A DNA stretch of 64,000 nucleotides from Gammaproteobacteria bacterium (lineage in GTDB: Bacteria > Pseudomonadota > Gammaproteobacteria > Steroidobacterales > Steroidobacteraceae), in contig DAIDHD010000083.1 in assembly GCA_027459765.1 (NCBI GenBank), positions 1 through 64,000 on the forward strand. The letters are read 5' to 3'. The position numbers were made by a program, and so were the translations under genes. A model generated the notes under the pieces. That model saw nothing but the letters and a program-made list of their open reading frames with translations, made no database searches and was not told the DNA's origin. How positions within the stretch are numbered: position 1 is the first letter of the stretch; every line of letters begins with the position of its first letter. This document shows positions 1 through 9,052 of this stretch, in pieces.

Positions 1-16
1 CGGCGGGGAACAAAGG

Positions 17-101
17 TGGTGCCCAGGAGAGGACTCGAACCTCCACGAATCGCTTCACTGGTACCTGAAACCAGCGCGTCTACCAGTTCCGCCACCTGGG
101 C
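17..101 (-). tRNA. tRNA-Leu (anticodon CAG)
   Basis: The reverse strand folds as a class II leucine tRNA with acceptor arms GCCCAGG/CCTGGGC, a D-arm containing GGAACTGGTAGACGCG, an anticodon stem CTGGT/ACCAG around loop TTCAGGT, a long variable arm and a GGTTCGAGTCC T-arm. Anticodon CAG reads the common high-GC leucine codon CTG. The 3' CCA is encoded at 17-19. It is transcribed away from the TonB receptor gene, from a clear promoter just upstream. Confidence 0.96.
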
Positions 102-126
102 AGGGGGCTCCCTTGGAGAGGCGCGC

Positions 127-155
127 ATTGTACCTACGGCCAGGAGGCTAAGCAA
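127..155 (-). promoter_or_regulatory. sigma-70 type promoter of tRNA-Leu
   Basis: On the reverse strand TTGCTT (150-155) and TACAAT (127-132) are separated by exactly 17 bases, about 25 bases before the mature tRNA 5' end at 101. This matches a strong housekeeping promoter for a stable RNA gene. Confidence 0.7.
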
Positions 156-644
156 ATGACCTCTCCCCGGGGCCGCGGTCTCCTCCCGGTAGAGGCGACG
201 ATTACCAACATGAACATATCTTAAGGTTGGGCCGCCAAAGATTTTTCCAGCGCCGCAGCACGTGCCCCCGACGCACCAAGAGCGGGCGCGCAGCGCTCGT
301 CACACGGAGCAAGGGCAGCTCCGGCTCGATCCGTCGCGGGCCGCGACCGGTCCGCAACCCATTCGTCGAACGTCACAACTTTGGCGATCGATATGTTGAC
401 GAAGATACGACGCACCCGGTGACGCCGTGGTTCGAAAACGGTGCGCCCAAAAGACCCGTTGCACCATCCGCGTGCAGAACGGCGCAGTCATGAAAACCAT
501 TCCGCAATGTCCGCGAATTTCATGAAATGCCCATAAAAGCCGACTCGGAGCGCGATGCTCGGAGCCTTTGCAGTACCGCGAAAGTTAAGCTAATTAACCC
601 GGGGTCGAATGCGGATCCCGAATCAACTACGCGAGGAATGACTG
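156..644. other. intergenic region between tRNA-Leu and the TonB receptor; no gene seen
   Basis: About 490 bases hold only short overlapping open frames of low-complexity Arg/Ala/Pro composition on both strands, with no recognisable domain and no convincing ribosome binding site. AT-richer patches near 205-225 and 580-600 could be promoter elements for the receptor gene. A GAGGAATG stretch just before 645 serves as its ribosome binding site. Confidence 0.5.
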
Positions 645-3134
645 ATGAGCAAGACCTCTGCAAGGGCGTCGAAGATCACGGGCCGACTGCTTCCGGGCAT
701 GGACCGACGACGCTTGCGCAGAGGGCTGGGGGCGGCGACCGGGGTCGGAGCCGCGGTCATCGCCGCCCTGTACGGCGACCCTGCCGCCGCAGACGAAAGC
801 CCGCTGCAGGAGGTGGTGGTGACGGCGACGAGGCGGGCGGTCACTGCCCAGGATCTGCCCATCAGCATCACCGCAGTCAGCGGCCAGGCGCTGGAACAGG
901 CGGGTATCGACGACATCGCCGGCCTCGCGCACTCGATGGCGGGCGTCAATTTCACCGACAAAGGGCCCTTCGGCGGCGTCAATGGTGCGACGCTGATCAT
1001 CCGCGGACTCAACAGCGAGGCGACTGCTGGCCAGGTTGCGCTCGCGACCCCGATCGTGCCGCCCGTTGCGACCTACGTGGATGACACCGCGCTGTTCGTG
1101 AACCTTCGCCTGCAGGATATCGACCACGTCGAGGTGTTGCGCGGGCCGCAAGGAACGCTCTACGGCTCCGGTTCGTTGGGCGGCACCATCCGTTTCGTCC
1201 AGAACGCACCCGACCCGTCCGGCTTCGACGCGAAGGCGGAGGCTGGCGTGAGCAAGACCCAGCACACCCACGCGCTCAACGAGGACGTGAGTGGCATGCT
1301 GAACCTGCCGCTGTCGGAAACTCTGGCCATACGCATGAACGCGAGCTGGACCGACCAGGCGGGCTTCATCAACCAGCCTGCGCTGTATGCGCTCGACGCC
1401 TCCGGCGCACCTCTCCCGGCACAGCCCGGCAATCTGCTGAGCGCGCCGGTCGTCTACTCCAAGGACGGCACCAACGCATACGCGTATCGCAGCGCACGTC
1501 TCGCGGCCCTGTGGAAGCCGAACGACGCGTTCAAGGCGCAGCTCTCGTACTACTATCAGGTCAGCAGGGCGGACGGATTCCCGTATGCGGCGCCGCTCTA
1601 CGGTACGGAAGCGCTGACTTCGACCGACCACACGCAGGCGACCGCCGATGACAACGTGGACCTTTTCGCGCTCACTCTGGAAGGGGATCTCGGATTCGCG
1701 ACGCTGACGTCGAACACTTCCTACTCGCACCATGACAATCGCGCCAGCAGCGATCTGACCAACCTGTATTCGCATTTCTCGTTCTATCCGGCCTATTACG
1801 GCCAGAATCCGCGCGTGCTGGTCACGGGCCACGACGAGCTCAACGACAAGCCCTGGGCCGAGGAGATCCGCCTGGCATCCAAGGCGGGCGGGCGGGTCGA
1901 CTGGGTGGGCGGACTGTTCTTCAAGCACCAAAGTACGGTGATCAACGAGCACGAGTTCTACCCGGGCTACTACGACTATTTCAACAGCTGCGCGTCGGTC
2001 TACGGCGCGGGCGACGGCATCAATCCGTCGCAGTGCGGCACCGGCGAGGCGTACACGCCGGGACCGACCCAATACATCGACGGGATACCGATCATCAAGG
2101 ACCAGGCCTACATCGGCGATTTCGAGACGGTGTTCAAGGACATGGCGGCGTTCGGCGAAGTGACGCTGCACCTCACCTCGGACTGGAGCCTCACCGGCGG
2201 CACGCGGGTATTCAAGCAGACGCTCACGCAATCCCAGCAGACCGGCCTTTTGTTCGGCGCTTCGCTGCCGCCCCCTGCGACGCCGGTGTCGAACCGGTCG
2301 TTGAGCGATTCGTGGCGCAAGGCCCTCTGGAAGCTCAACACCGCCTATGAATTCGCCAAGGACAACCTTGCCTACGCGACTTGGTCGCAGGGCTTTCGCC
2401 GCGGCAGCGTGAATGCGCTACCGCTGAGCGAGCTCAACGGCTCCTACGTCACCAATCCGGGGCTGTTTCGCGTCGACCCGGACACGGCCGACAATTTCGA
2501 GATCGGCGTGAAGGGCACGCTCGCCAACCGTTTCCGATATTCGGCCGACGTGTTCGACATCCAGTGGCACAACGTCCAGGAGGGCGCGCAGCTCACGCCG
2601 CTCGTGCTGCCGGCCGGCGTGAACCTCGGCAACGCGTTCAGCCGCGGTTTCGAGACGGAACTCTACTTCAGCGCCACGCAGCACCTCGGCATCCAGGTCG
2701 ACTACACCTACGACCAGACCAGGGTTACCTCGATATCGCAGCTCGCGATCGACGGCCTCGCCGTGCCGCCGCCGCCGCCCGGTGGACCGCTGCCCGGCAC
2801 GCCGAAGTCGAGCGCAGCGGTCAATCTGGACTACTCCCACGTGCCGTTCGCAGGCGGGGAGCTGCGCTACTCGCTCGGGGCGCGCTACCAGAGTGCGTTG
2901 CTGCCGGCGATCTCCGCCACGATACCGACGGTACCCGGCTACACGATGCTCGACGCGCGTGCGGCGTATTCGATCGCGCATTGGAACGCCGCAGTATTCA
3001 TCGACAATCTCACCAACCGCGTCGGCGTCAATTCCTTCTCCGACCCCACCAACTACGGCAGCAATTTCGAGGCGGTGGTGTCCCGGCCGCGTACCTACGG
3101 CGTTACGGTGAGCTATTCGTTCAAGGGGCCCTGA
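645..3134 (+). CDS. TonB-dependent outer-membrane receptor
   Basis: The 829-residue protein has an Arg-rich N-terminus followed by a hydrophobic stretch (about 28-45), consistent with a signal peptide. A TonB-box-like segment EVVVTATRR lies near residue 55. The plug domain covers about 65-200 and includes VEVLRGPQGTLYGSGSLGGT, a hallmark of the family, and the remainder has the alternating pattern of a 22-strand beta barrel ending in YGVTVSYSF. Such receptors import siderophores, glycans or other large substrates across the outer membrane using TonB energy. The substrate cannot be read from the sequence and no ExbB/ExbD/TonB genes are adjacent. The ATG at 645 is chosen because GAGGAATG precedes it. 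The gene stands alone upstream of a sulfotransferase gene 56 bases away. Confidence 0.93.
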   Translation: MSKTSARASKITGRLLPGMDRRRLRRGLGAATGVGAAVIAALYGDPAAADESPLQEVVVTATRRAVTAQDLPISITAVSGQALEQAGIDDIAGLAHSMAGVNFTDKGPFGGVNGATLIIRGLNSEATAGQVALATPIVPPVATYVDDTALFVNLRLQDIDHVEVLRGPQGTLYGSGSLGGTIRFVQNAPDPSGFDAKAEAGVSKTQHTHALNEDVSGMLNLPLSETLAIRMNASWTDQAGFINQPALYALDASGAPLPAQPGNLLSAPVVYSKDGTNAYAYRSARLAALWKPNDAFKAQLSYYYQVSRADGFPYAAPLYGTEALTSTDHTQATADDNVDLFALTLEGDLGFATLTSNTSYSHHDNRASSDLTNLYSHFSFYPAYYGQNPRVLVTGHDELNDKPWAEEIRLASKAGGRVDWVGGLFFKHQSTVINEHEFYPGYYDYFNSCASVYGAGDGINPSQCGTGEAYTPGPTQYIDGIPIIKDQAYIGDFETVFKDMAAFGEVTLHLTSDWSLTGGTRVFKQTLTQSQQTGLLFGASLPPPATPVSNRSLSDSWRKALWKLNTAYEFAKDNLAYATWSQGFRRGSVNALPLSELNGSYVTNPGLFRVDPDTADNFEIGVKGTLANRFRYSADVFDIQWHNVQEGAQLTPLVLPAGVNLGNAFSRGFETELYFSATQHLGIQVDYTYDQTRVTSISQLAIDGLAVPPPPPGGPLPGTPKSSAAVNLDYSHVPFAGGELRYSLGARYQSALLPAISATIPTVPGYTMLDARAAYSIAHWNAAVFIDNLTNRVGVNSFSDPTNYGSNFEAVVSRPRTYGVTVSYSFKGP

Positions 3135-3190
3135 GCCGCGCGGCGCCGGCTCGACGGACCCCCGGGGTCGGCGCTATCGTCGTAGCCGGC

Positions 3191-4684
3191 GTGAATCATC
3201 CCAGCGAACCAGTAAGGTCGAACGCCGCGCAGTGGCGCGCGCGGGCGCAAGCCGCGCTCGCGAGCGGCCAGGCGGCGGCCGCACTCGCGGACAATGCTCG
3301 TGCGCTCGAATTGGAGCCAGGCGAGCCGCGTGCGCACTTGCAGCGGGCGCAGTGCCTGCTTGCGCTGGGGCGCCTCGGCGAGGCGATTGCTGCCGCCGAT
3401 GCCGCGTTTGCCGCCGCTGCCGACGATCCCGTGCTCTTCGACGCGATCGGCGGTCTGTTCAGCCAGGCGAACGACCCCGCGCGGGCGCTGCAGGCATTCG
3501 ACCGGGCGGTCGCGCTGGCGCCGAACCATCCGCATTTCCTGTTCAACCGTGCGGCGGTGCGCCGCTTCCTCGGCGACTTCGCCGCGGCCGAGGCCGATTA
3601 CGATCGGGTCATCGCCTTGAAGCCCGACGATTACGAGGCCTACAAGAACCGCTCCGACCTACGAGTGCAGTCCCCCGAGCATAATCACGTCGATGAGCTC
3701 GCGGCGCTCGCGGCGCAGCCGGGCATGGGTTGGCGGGGTGGGGTGCAGTTGCGCTACGCGCTCGCCAAGGAACTCGAGGACCTCGGTCGGCACGCCGAGT
3801 CGTTCGAGTGGCTGCGTGCCGGTGCGCAATTGCGGCGCCAACACCTGAATTACGATGTTGCGCAGGACGTGGCCACGGCCGAGTGGATCATCGAGGCCTT
3901 CGCCGCGCCCGCCGCGCCCGCCGCGGGCGCTAGCCTGGACGCCCCGGTGTTCGTGGTCGGCCTGCCGCGCAGCGGCACCACTTTGGTCGAGCGAATCCTC
4001 GGCAGCCACCCGCAACTCACGGCAGTCGGCGAGCTCAATGAGCTCGCGCTTTGCGTGGTGGCGGCGGTGCGCCGTCGCGGAGGCGGCGCGGCGGTCGGCC
4101 GGCGCGAGCTCGTGCGCCGCTCCGCCGGGATCGACTTCGCCGCGCTCGGACGAGAGTACCTCGCGCGCGCGCGCCGCATGGCGCCGACGGCGCAGCGATG
4201 GGTCGACAAGATGCCGCTCAATTATCTGTACTGCGGGCTGATCGCCCGGGCGCTGCCGAACGCCCGCATCGTGCACCTGACGCGCCATCCCATGGCGGCC
4301 TGCTACGCGATGTACAAGACCTTGTTCAAGGACGGCTATCCCTTTTCCTACGACTTGTCCGAACTCGCGCGTTACTACGCAGCATATGCCCGGTTGATGG
4401 CTCATTGGCGCGCCGTGCTGCCCGGCGTCATCCACGACGTCGCCTACGAGTCGTTGGTGGCGGATCAAGCCGGCGAGACGCGCCGGTTGCTCGAGTTCCT
4501 CGGCCTGCCATGGGAGGCGGCCTGCATCGATTTTCACCGCAACCCGGAGCCGAGCACCACCGCGAGCGCCACGCAGGTCCGCCGGCCGCTATACGGGTCC
4601 TCGGTGGCGCAATGGCGCCGCTACGAGCGCGAACTGACTCCGCTTGCATGCGAACTTGCGGCACTCGGCGTGGCAGTGCCCTGA
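3191..4684 (+). CDS. TPR-domain sulfotransferase family protein
   Basis: The protein is 497 residues if GTG 3191 is the start. Residues about 10-150 form tetratricopeptide repeats with typical Ala/Leu spacing (LALGRLGEAIAAADAAF; LALAPNHPHFLFNRAAVRR). Residues about 250-495 form a sulfotransferase domain: FVVGLPRSGTTLVERIL near 255 matches the 5'-phosphosulfate loop that binds PAPS, and RIVHLTRHPMAACYAMYK near 358 matches the 3'-phosphate site. The expected reaction is sulfate transfer from PAPS to a peptide, sugar or small-molecule acceptor, but the acceptor is unknown. No signal peptide is seen, so it is probably cytoplasmic. The open frame continues upstream out of frame with the receptor gene, so the start is an inference from where TPR similarity begins. 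Confidence 0.85.
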   Translation: MNHPSEPVRSNAAQWRARAQAALASGQAAAALADNARALELEPGEPRAHLQRAQCLLALGRLGEAIAAADAAFAAAADDPVLFDAIGGLFSQANDPARALQAFDRAVALAPNHPHFLFNRAAVRRFLGDFAAAEADYDRVIALKPDDYEAYKNRSDLRVQSPEHNHVDELAALAAQPGMGWRGGVQLRYALAKELEDLGRHAESFEWLRAGAQLRRQHLNYDVAQDVATAEWIIEAFAAPAAPAAGASLDAPVFVVGLPRSGTTLVERILGSHPQLTAVGELNELALCVVAAVRRRGGGAAVGRRELVRRSAGIDFAALGREYLARARRMAPTAQRWVDKMPLNYLYCGLIARALPNARIVHLTRHPMAACYAMYKTLFKDGYPFSYDLSELARYYAAYARLMAHWRAVLPGVIHDVAYESLVADQAGETRRLLEFLGLPWEAACIDFHRNPEPSTTASATQVRRPLYGSSVAQWRRYERELTPLACELAALGVAVP

Positions 4685-4745
4685 GCGGCGGGAGCGCAAA
4701 GCTGTTACCCTGCTCGCCAATGGCAGAACTCTGGACGAGACGTAC

Positions 4746-7019
4746 ATGACGTCGCGGTCGCCTCGCGACCGTCGCGCCCCCAAGGGCGACTGGCGCAGCG
4801 AAGATCCCAACCTCGACTACGAACGGCTGCGCTACGCCGATCCGATCCCCAGTCGCGAATTGATCTTGAAGCGCCTCGCGGACGCCGGCGTACCCCTGCG
4901 TGCGCCACGCCTGGCCGCCGACCTCGGCCTCACCGAGGAGACGCAGCTCGAGGCGCTCGGCAAGCGTCTGCGCGCCATGGTGCGCGACGGGCAGGCCATC
5001 GAGGGCCCGAACGGCTTCGCACCCGCGGGCGAGGGCGAGCGCGTCGCGGGCCGGATCCGCGGCCGCGCGAGCGGCGAGGTGCTGGTGCTGCCGGACGACG
5101 GCTCGGCGCCGCTCGCGCTGGTGCGCGCCGACACCGCCGTGCTGATGCACGGCGACCGGGTCGAGGTGCTCGCGGTGGGCATGAACGAGCGCGGCCGGCG
5201 CGTTGCGCGGCTCATCCGCCGCACCGGCGACGCGCCGCGCAGGGTCGGCGCCGTCTGGCGCGGCGAGGGACGCGTCGAGCCCGAGGATCCGGGACACTGG
5301 TACGGCATCGTGGTCGCGGCACGCGACCGCCACGGCGCGCAGGAAGGCGAGCCGGTGGTGGTGGAGATCGTCAAGCGGCCCCACGGCGACAGCCCCGCCC
5401 ACGGACGAGTGGTCGAGCGCCTGCAGGAACTGCGCCCGGTGGACCTCGCGGCGCGCTTCGCCATCCTGCGGCACGATTTGCCGCAGGAGTTCCCGGCCGA
5501 GGTATTGCAGGCCGCCAATCGCTTCGCGCCGGACGTCGGTGCCGTCGATGCCGCCGGCCGCGAGGACCTACGCGACCTGCCGCTCGTGACCATCGACGGC
5601 GAGGACGCGCGCGACTTCGACGACGCCGTGTACGCCGCGCCCGTGCGCGGCGGCGGCTGGCGCCTGGTGGTGGCGATCGCCGACGTCAGCCACTACGTCA
5701 GGACCGGCAGTCCGATCGACCGCGAGGCGCGCGAGCGCGCGACCTCGGTGTACTTCCCGGACCGCGTGATTCCGATGCTGCCCGAGCACCTCTCGAACCA
5801 CCTGTGCTCGCTGATGCCGCGGGTCGACCGGCTGGCGTTCGTCTGCGACATGCGCGTCTCGCGGCACGGCGAACTTGGCCGCGCCCGCTTCTACGAGGCC
5901 GTGATCCGCTCGCACGAGCGGCTCACCTACGACCGGGCGTGGGAATACCTCGCCGGTCCGCGCGGCGCCGGCGCGGCGCAGCTCGCGCCCGCCGTGCGCG
6001 ACTCGCTGGACGCGCTCTACGCGGTGTACGGCGCCCTCAAGGACGCGCGCGATGCGCGCGGCGCGCTCGACTTCCGGGGCGGCGAGATCAAGGCGCGCGT
6101 CGGCGACGACGGGCGCATCGAGGGCTTCTACGCGGTGGTGCGCAATGACGCCCACCGGCTCATCGAGGAATGCATGATCGCCGCCAACGTGCAGGCGGCG
6201 GTGGCGCTGCGGCTCGCCAAGGCGGGCAGCCTGTACCGCGTGCACGGCCAGCCGGAGGACAAGCGGGTCACCGAACTGCAACGCGTGCTGAACGCACTGC
6301 GGGTCGGCGCGGAGTTCTCCGAGAAGCCGAGCCCGCGCGAGTTCCGCCAGCTCATCGAGCGCCTCGGAGCCCGTCCGGACGCCGCGCTGCTCGAGAGTCT
6401 GGTCATCCGCAGCCTCGCCCAGGCCGTCTATCAGCGCACCAACATCGGCCACTTCGGGCTCGCGCTCGACGAGTACGCGCACTTCACCTCGCCCATCCGC
6501 CGTTATCCCGATCTGCTGGTGCACCGGGCCCTGAAGGCGGCGCTGCAGCCCGAGTCGGCCGCGGGCCACCGTTACACGACGGCCGAGCTCGAGGCGCTGG
6601 GCATCGAGAGCTCGCAGCGCGAGCGACGCGCCGACGACGCCGCGCGCGACGTCATGGGCTATTTGAAGTGCCTGTACATGCAGACGCGCCTCGGCGAGGT
6701 CTTCGACGCCACCGTCTCCAGCGCCATCGAGTTCGGCCTGTTCGTGCAGATCAAGGAAATGCCCGTCGACGGCCTGGTGCACGTCTCGCAGCTCGCCGGG
6801 GACTTCTGGGAGCTGGAACTCGGCGGCATGGGCCTCGTCGGGCGGCGCACCGGACGCCGCTGGCAGATCGGGGATCCGATCCGTGTGCGCGTGGCGCGGG
6901 TCGACGTCGCGCAGCGCCAGATCGATTTCGAGCCGGTGTCGCTCGACCAGGCCGCGGGCTCGGCGACCGGCACGGTGCGCGCGCCGCGCGTCGGGCGCCG
7001 TCGCCGCGGCGGGCGTTGA
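4746..7019 (+). CDS. rnr: ribonuclease R
   Basis: This is a 3'-5' exoribonuclease of the RNB family that degrades structured RNA and helps in rRNA and trans-translation quality control. The 757 residues show the usual order: an N-terminal winged-helix and cold-shock domains (about 30-230), an RNB catalytic core with the metal-binding aspartate cluster DGEDARDFDDAV near 284, and a C-terminal S1 domain from about 640 (GEVFDATVSSAIEFGLFVQI). It ends in a basic tail, as in other RNase R proteins. ATG 4746 is preferred over an earlier in-frame ATG because homologues start close to it. It is followed 19 bases later by rlmB, the arrangement found in enterobacteria. Confidence 0.95.
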   Translation: MTSRSPRDRRAPKGDWRSEDPNLDYERLRYADPIPSRELILKRLADAGVPLRAPRLAADLGLTEETQLEALGKRLRAMVRDGQAIEGPNGFAPAGEGERVAGRIRGRASGEVLVLPDDGSAPLALVRADTAVLMHGDRVEVLAVGMNERGRRVARLIRRTGDAPRRVGAVWRGEGRVEPEDPGHWYGIVVAARDRHGAQEGEPVVVEIVKRPHGDSPAHGRVVERLQELRPVDLAARFAILRHDLPQEFPAEVLQAANRFAPDVGAVDAAGREDLRDLPLVTIDGEDARDFDDAVYAAPVRGGGWRLVVAIADVSHYVRTGSPIDREARERATSVYFPDRVIPMLPEHLSNHLCSLMPRVDRLAFVCDMRVSRHGELGRARFYEAVIRSHERLTYDRAWEYLAGPRGAGAAQLAPAVRDSLDALYAVYGALKDARDARGALDFRGGEIKARVGDDGRIEGFYAVVRNDAHRLIEECMIAANVQAAVALRLAKAGSLYRVHGQPEDKRVTELQRVLNALRVGAEFSEKPSPREFRQLIERLGARPDAALLESLVIRSLAQAVYQRTNIGHFGLALDEYAHFTSPIRRYPDLLVHRALKAALQPESAAGHRYTTAELEALGIESSQRERRADDAARDVMGYLKCLYMQTRLGEVFDATVSSAIEFGLFVQIKEMPVDGLVHVSQLAGDFWELELGGMGLVGRRTGRRWQIGDPIRVRVARVDVAQRQIDFEPVSLDQAAGSATGTVRAPRVGRRRRGGR

Positions 7020-7038
7020 CGGTCGGGCGGGTCGACGC

Positions 7039-7800
7039 GTGGGCGGTCCGGCGCGGCATCTGGTGTACGGGTTGCACGCGGTCGACGCGGTCATCGAGCG
7101 CGCGCCGCTGCGGCTGCTCGAGCTCTGGGTGGCCGCGCCGCGGGACGACGCGCGCGTGCGCCGCTTGAAGGAGCGTGCCGCCGCCGCGGGCGTGCGCGCG
7201 CAGCCGGTGGCGGCCGAAGCGCTCGCCAGACTGGTGGGCGCGGTGGCGCACCAGGGGGTGGTGGCGGCGGTACGGCCGCAGCCGCCCTGGAGCGAGGAGG
7301 ATCTGATCGAGCACGTCGAGGGCGCGTCGCACGCGCCGCTGCTGCTCGTGCTGGACGGCGTCACCGATCCGCACAATCTCGGCGCCTGCCTGCGCACCGC
7401 CGATGCGGCCGGGGTGGATGCGCTGGTGTTGCCACGCGACCGCTCGGCAAGCGTCGATGCGGCGGCGCGCAAAGTGGCCGCCGGCGCCGCCGAGTCGGTA
7501 CCCGTCGCGACCGTGACCAACCTGGCACGCGCGCTGGACGCGCTCAAGGCGCGCGGGGTGTGGATCGCCGGCACCGACGGCGAGGCGAGCGCCAGCCTGT
7601 ACCAGACCGACCTGAACCGGCCGCTCGCGCTGGTTCTCGGCGCCGAGGGAGCGGGCCTGCGCCGGCTCACGCGGGAGCACTGCGACTTCCTGGTCCGCAT
7701 CCCCATGGCCGGGGCGGTCGAGTCGCTGAACGTGTCGGTGGCGGCCGGCGTGGCCCTTTTCGAGGCCGTGCGGCAACGAGGCGCGGCGGCGCGAAGTTGA
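7039..7800 (+). CDS. rlmB: 23S rRNA 2'-O-ribose methyltransferase RlmB (SpoU/TrmH family)
   Basis: The protein methylates the 2'-OH of a guanosine in the 23S rRNA peptidyl-transferase region (Gm2251 in E. coli). Its 253 residues begin with the short L30e-like substrate-binding domain ([14 protein letters not shown]), followed by a SPOUT knot domain. The SAM-binding knot motifs are visible: [18 protein letters not shown] near 103, [13 protein letters not shown] near 196 and [18 protein letters not shown] near 223. The GTG at 7039 starts the protein right where RlmB homologues begin. It is cotranscribed with rnr. Confidence 0.93.
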   Translation: MGGPARHLVYGLHAVDAVIERAPLRLLELWVAAPRDDARVRRLKERAAAAGVRAQPVAAEALARLVGAVAHQGVVAAVRPQPPWSEEDLIEHVEGASHAPLLLVLDGVTDPHNLGACLRTADAAGVDALVLPRDRSASVDAAARKVAAGAAESVPVATVTNLARALDALKARGVWIAGTDGEASASLYQTDLNRPLALVLGAEGAGLRRLTREHCDFLVRIPMAGAVESLNVSVAAGVALFEAVRQRGAAARS

Positions 7801-7909
7801 CCTAAGGGCCTCTTCAAGGCTATATTTCGCGGCTCTTTTTTGCCGGGTAACCGGCGTTACTCCTTGCCTCACCGCTCGCAACGGGAGGCATTTTCCGCAA
7901 GGGGACGAC

Positions 7910-8302
7910 ATGCGACATTACGAGATCGTGCTCCTGGTCCATCCGGACCAGAGCGAGCAAGTGCCCGCCATGGTGGAGCGCTACAAGGGCATGGTGACCG
8001 CCGGCGGTGGCGCCGTGCACCGTTTCGAGGACTGGGGGCGTCGCCAGCTCGCCTTCCCGATCGCCAAGGTCCACAAGGCGCACTACCTGCTCCTGAACGT
8101 CGAGTGCGACAAGAAGACGCTCGACGAACTCACCGCCGCGTTCCGATTCAGCGACGCGGTTCTGCGCAACCTGGTCGTCAAGATGGAAGAGGCCGTCACC
8201 GAGCCCTCGCCGATGGCGCGCGGTGCGGAGGAAGGCTCGCGCCGTCACGAGGAATTCGGTGACGACGACGACGGTGACGAAGCGCCCGTGGGCGCCCGCT
8301 GA
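7910..8302 (+). CDS. rpsF: 30S ribosomal protein S6
   Basis: The 130-residue protein starts [19 protein letters not shown] and contains the S6 core ([22 protein letters not shown]) that packs against S18 in the platform of the small subunit. The tail is acidic ([11 protein letters not shown]), a common extension in proteobacterial S6. It is the first gene of the S6-S18-L9 operon, preceded by about 110 bases of untranslated leader, where S6:S18 autoregulation would act if present. An AAGGGGACGAC ribosome binding site precedes the ATG. Confidence 0.97.
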   Translation: MRHYEIVLLVHPDQSEQVPAMVERYKGMVTAGGGAVHRFEDWGRRQLAFPIAKVHKAHYLLLNVECDKKTLDELTAAFRFSDAVLRNLVVKMEEAVTEPSPMARGAEEGSRRHEEFGDDDDGDEAPVGAR

Positions 8303-8325
8303 AGCTCTCGAGGAGTAACCAGACC

Positions 8326-8550
8326 ATGGCCCGTTTCTTTCGCCGCAAGAAGTTCTGCCGCTTCACCGCCGATGGCGTGAAGCAGATCGACTACAAGGAC
8401 ATCGCGACCCTCAAGAGCTACGTCACCGAGACCGGCAAGATCGTGCCGAGCCGGATCACCGGCACGCGCGCGCACTACCAGCGGCAGCTCCAGCTCGCCA
8501 TCCGGCGGGCCCGGTTCCTCGCCCTGTTGCCGTACACCGATCAGCATTGA
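8326..8550 (+). CDS. rpsR: 30S ribosomal protein S18
   Basis: The 74-residue basic protein has the S18 signature ([21 protein letters not shown] and [20 protein letters not shown]). S18 forms a heterodimer with S6 on 16S rRNA. AGGAG precedes the ATG by a normal distance. Unlike enterobacteria, no priB lies between rpsF and rpsR; they are 23 bases apart. Confidence 0.97.
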   Translation: MARFFRRKKFCRFTADGVKQIDYKDIATLKSYVTETGKIVPSRITGTRAHYQRQLQLAIRRARFLALLPYTDQH

Positions 8551-8566
8551 GAGAGCGAGTCAGCCC

Positions 8567-9016
8567 ATGGAAATCATTCTGTTGCAGAAGGTCGCCAATC
8601 TCGGACAGATCGGCGATCGCGTGAAGGTGAAGGCGGGCTACGCCCGCAACTACCTCGTGCCCACCGGTCGCGCCACCATGGCGACCCCGGCCAACATCGC
8701 GCGCTTCGAGGCGCAGCGCGCCGAGCTCGAAGCCAAGGCCAACGAGGAACTCGCCGCGGCGCAGGCGCGGGCGCTGAAGTTCCAGGACTTCAAGCTCACG
8801 CTGAAGGCCAAAGCCGGCACCGAAGGCAAGCTGTTCGGCTCCATCGGCACCAGCGACATCGCCGAGGCGGCCGTGCAGGCCGGCCAGCCCGTCTCCCGCA
8901 GCGAAGTGCGGATGCCGAACGGACCGATTCGCACCGTCGGCGAGCACCAGGTGCAGTTGCACCTGCACACCGACGTGGACGTGACGCTCGACGTCACCAT
9001 CGTTCCGGAGGAGTAG
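8567..9016 (+). CDS. rplI: 50S ribosomal protein L9
   Basis: The 149-residue protein starts [19 protein letters not shown], the rRNA-binding N-domain of L9. A long connecting helix (about 40-75, rich in Ala/Glu) leads to the C-terminal domain ([16 protein letters not shown]-like segment near 85). It lies 16 bases after rpsR and is followed by dnaB, the order seen in many gammaproteobacteria. Confidence 0.97.
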   Translation: MEIILLQKVANLGQIGDRVKVKAGYARNYLVPTGRATMATPANIARFEAQRAELEAKANEELAAAQARALKFQDFKLTLKAKAGTEGKLFGSIGTSDIAEAAVQAGQPVSRSEVRMPNGPIRTVGEHQVQLHLHTDVDVTLDVTIVPEE

Positions 9017-9052
9017 CGGCCTAGAACGCCGCCTTCCGGTCGCCACCAGCCC

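Noticed and set aside
227-493. Short plus-strand frame in the region upstream of the TonB receptor
   Set aside because: It has no ribosome binding site, biased composition, and overlaps equally long frames on the other strand.
627-2231. A 534-codon open frame antisense to the TonB receptor
   Set aside because: It is Arg/Val-rich, has no domain and mirrors the coding pattern of the receptor; high GC keeps stop codons rare on the other strand.
5568-7817. A 749-codon antisense frame over rnr and rlmB
   Set aside because: It has low-complexity composition and lies opposite two well-identified genes.
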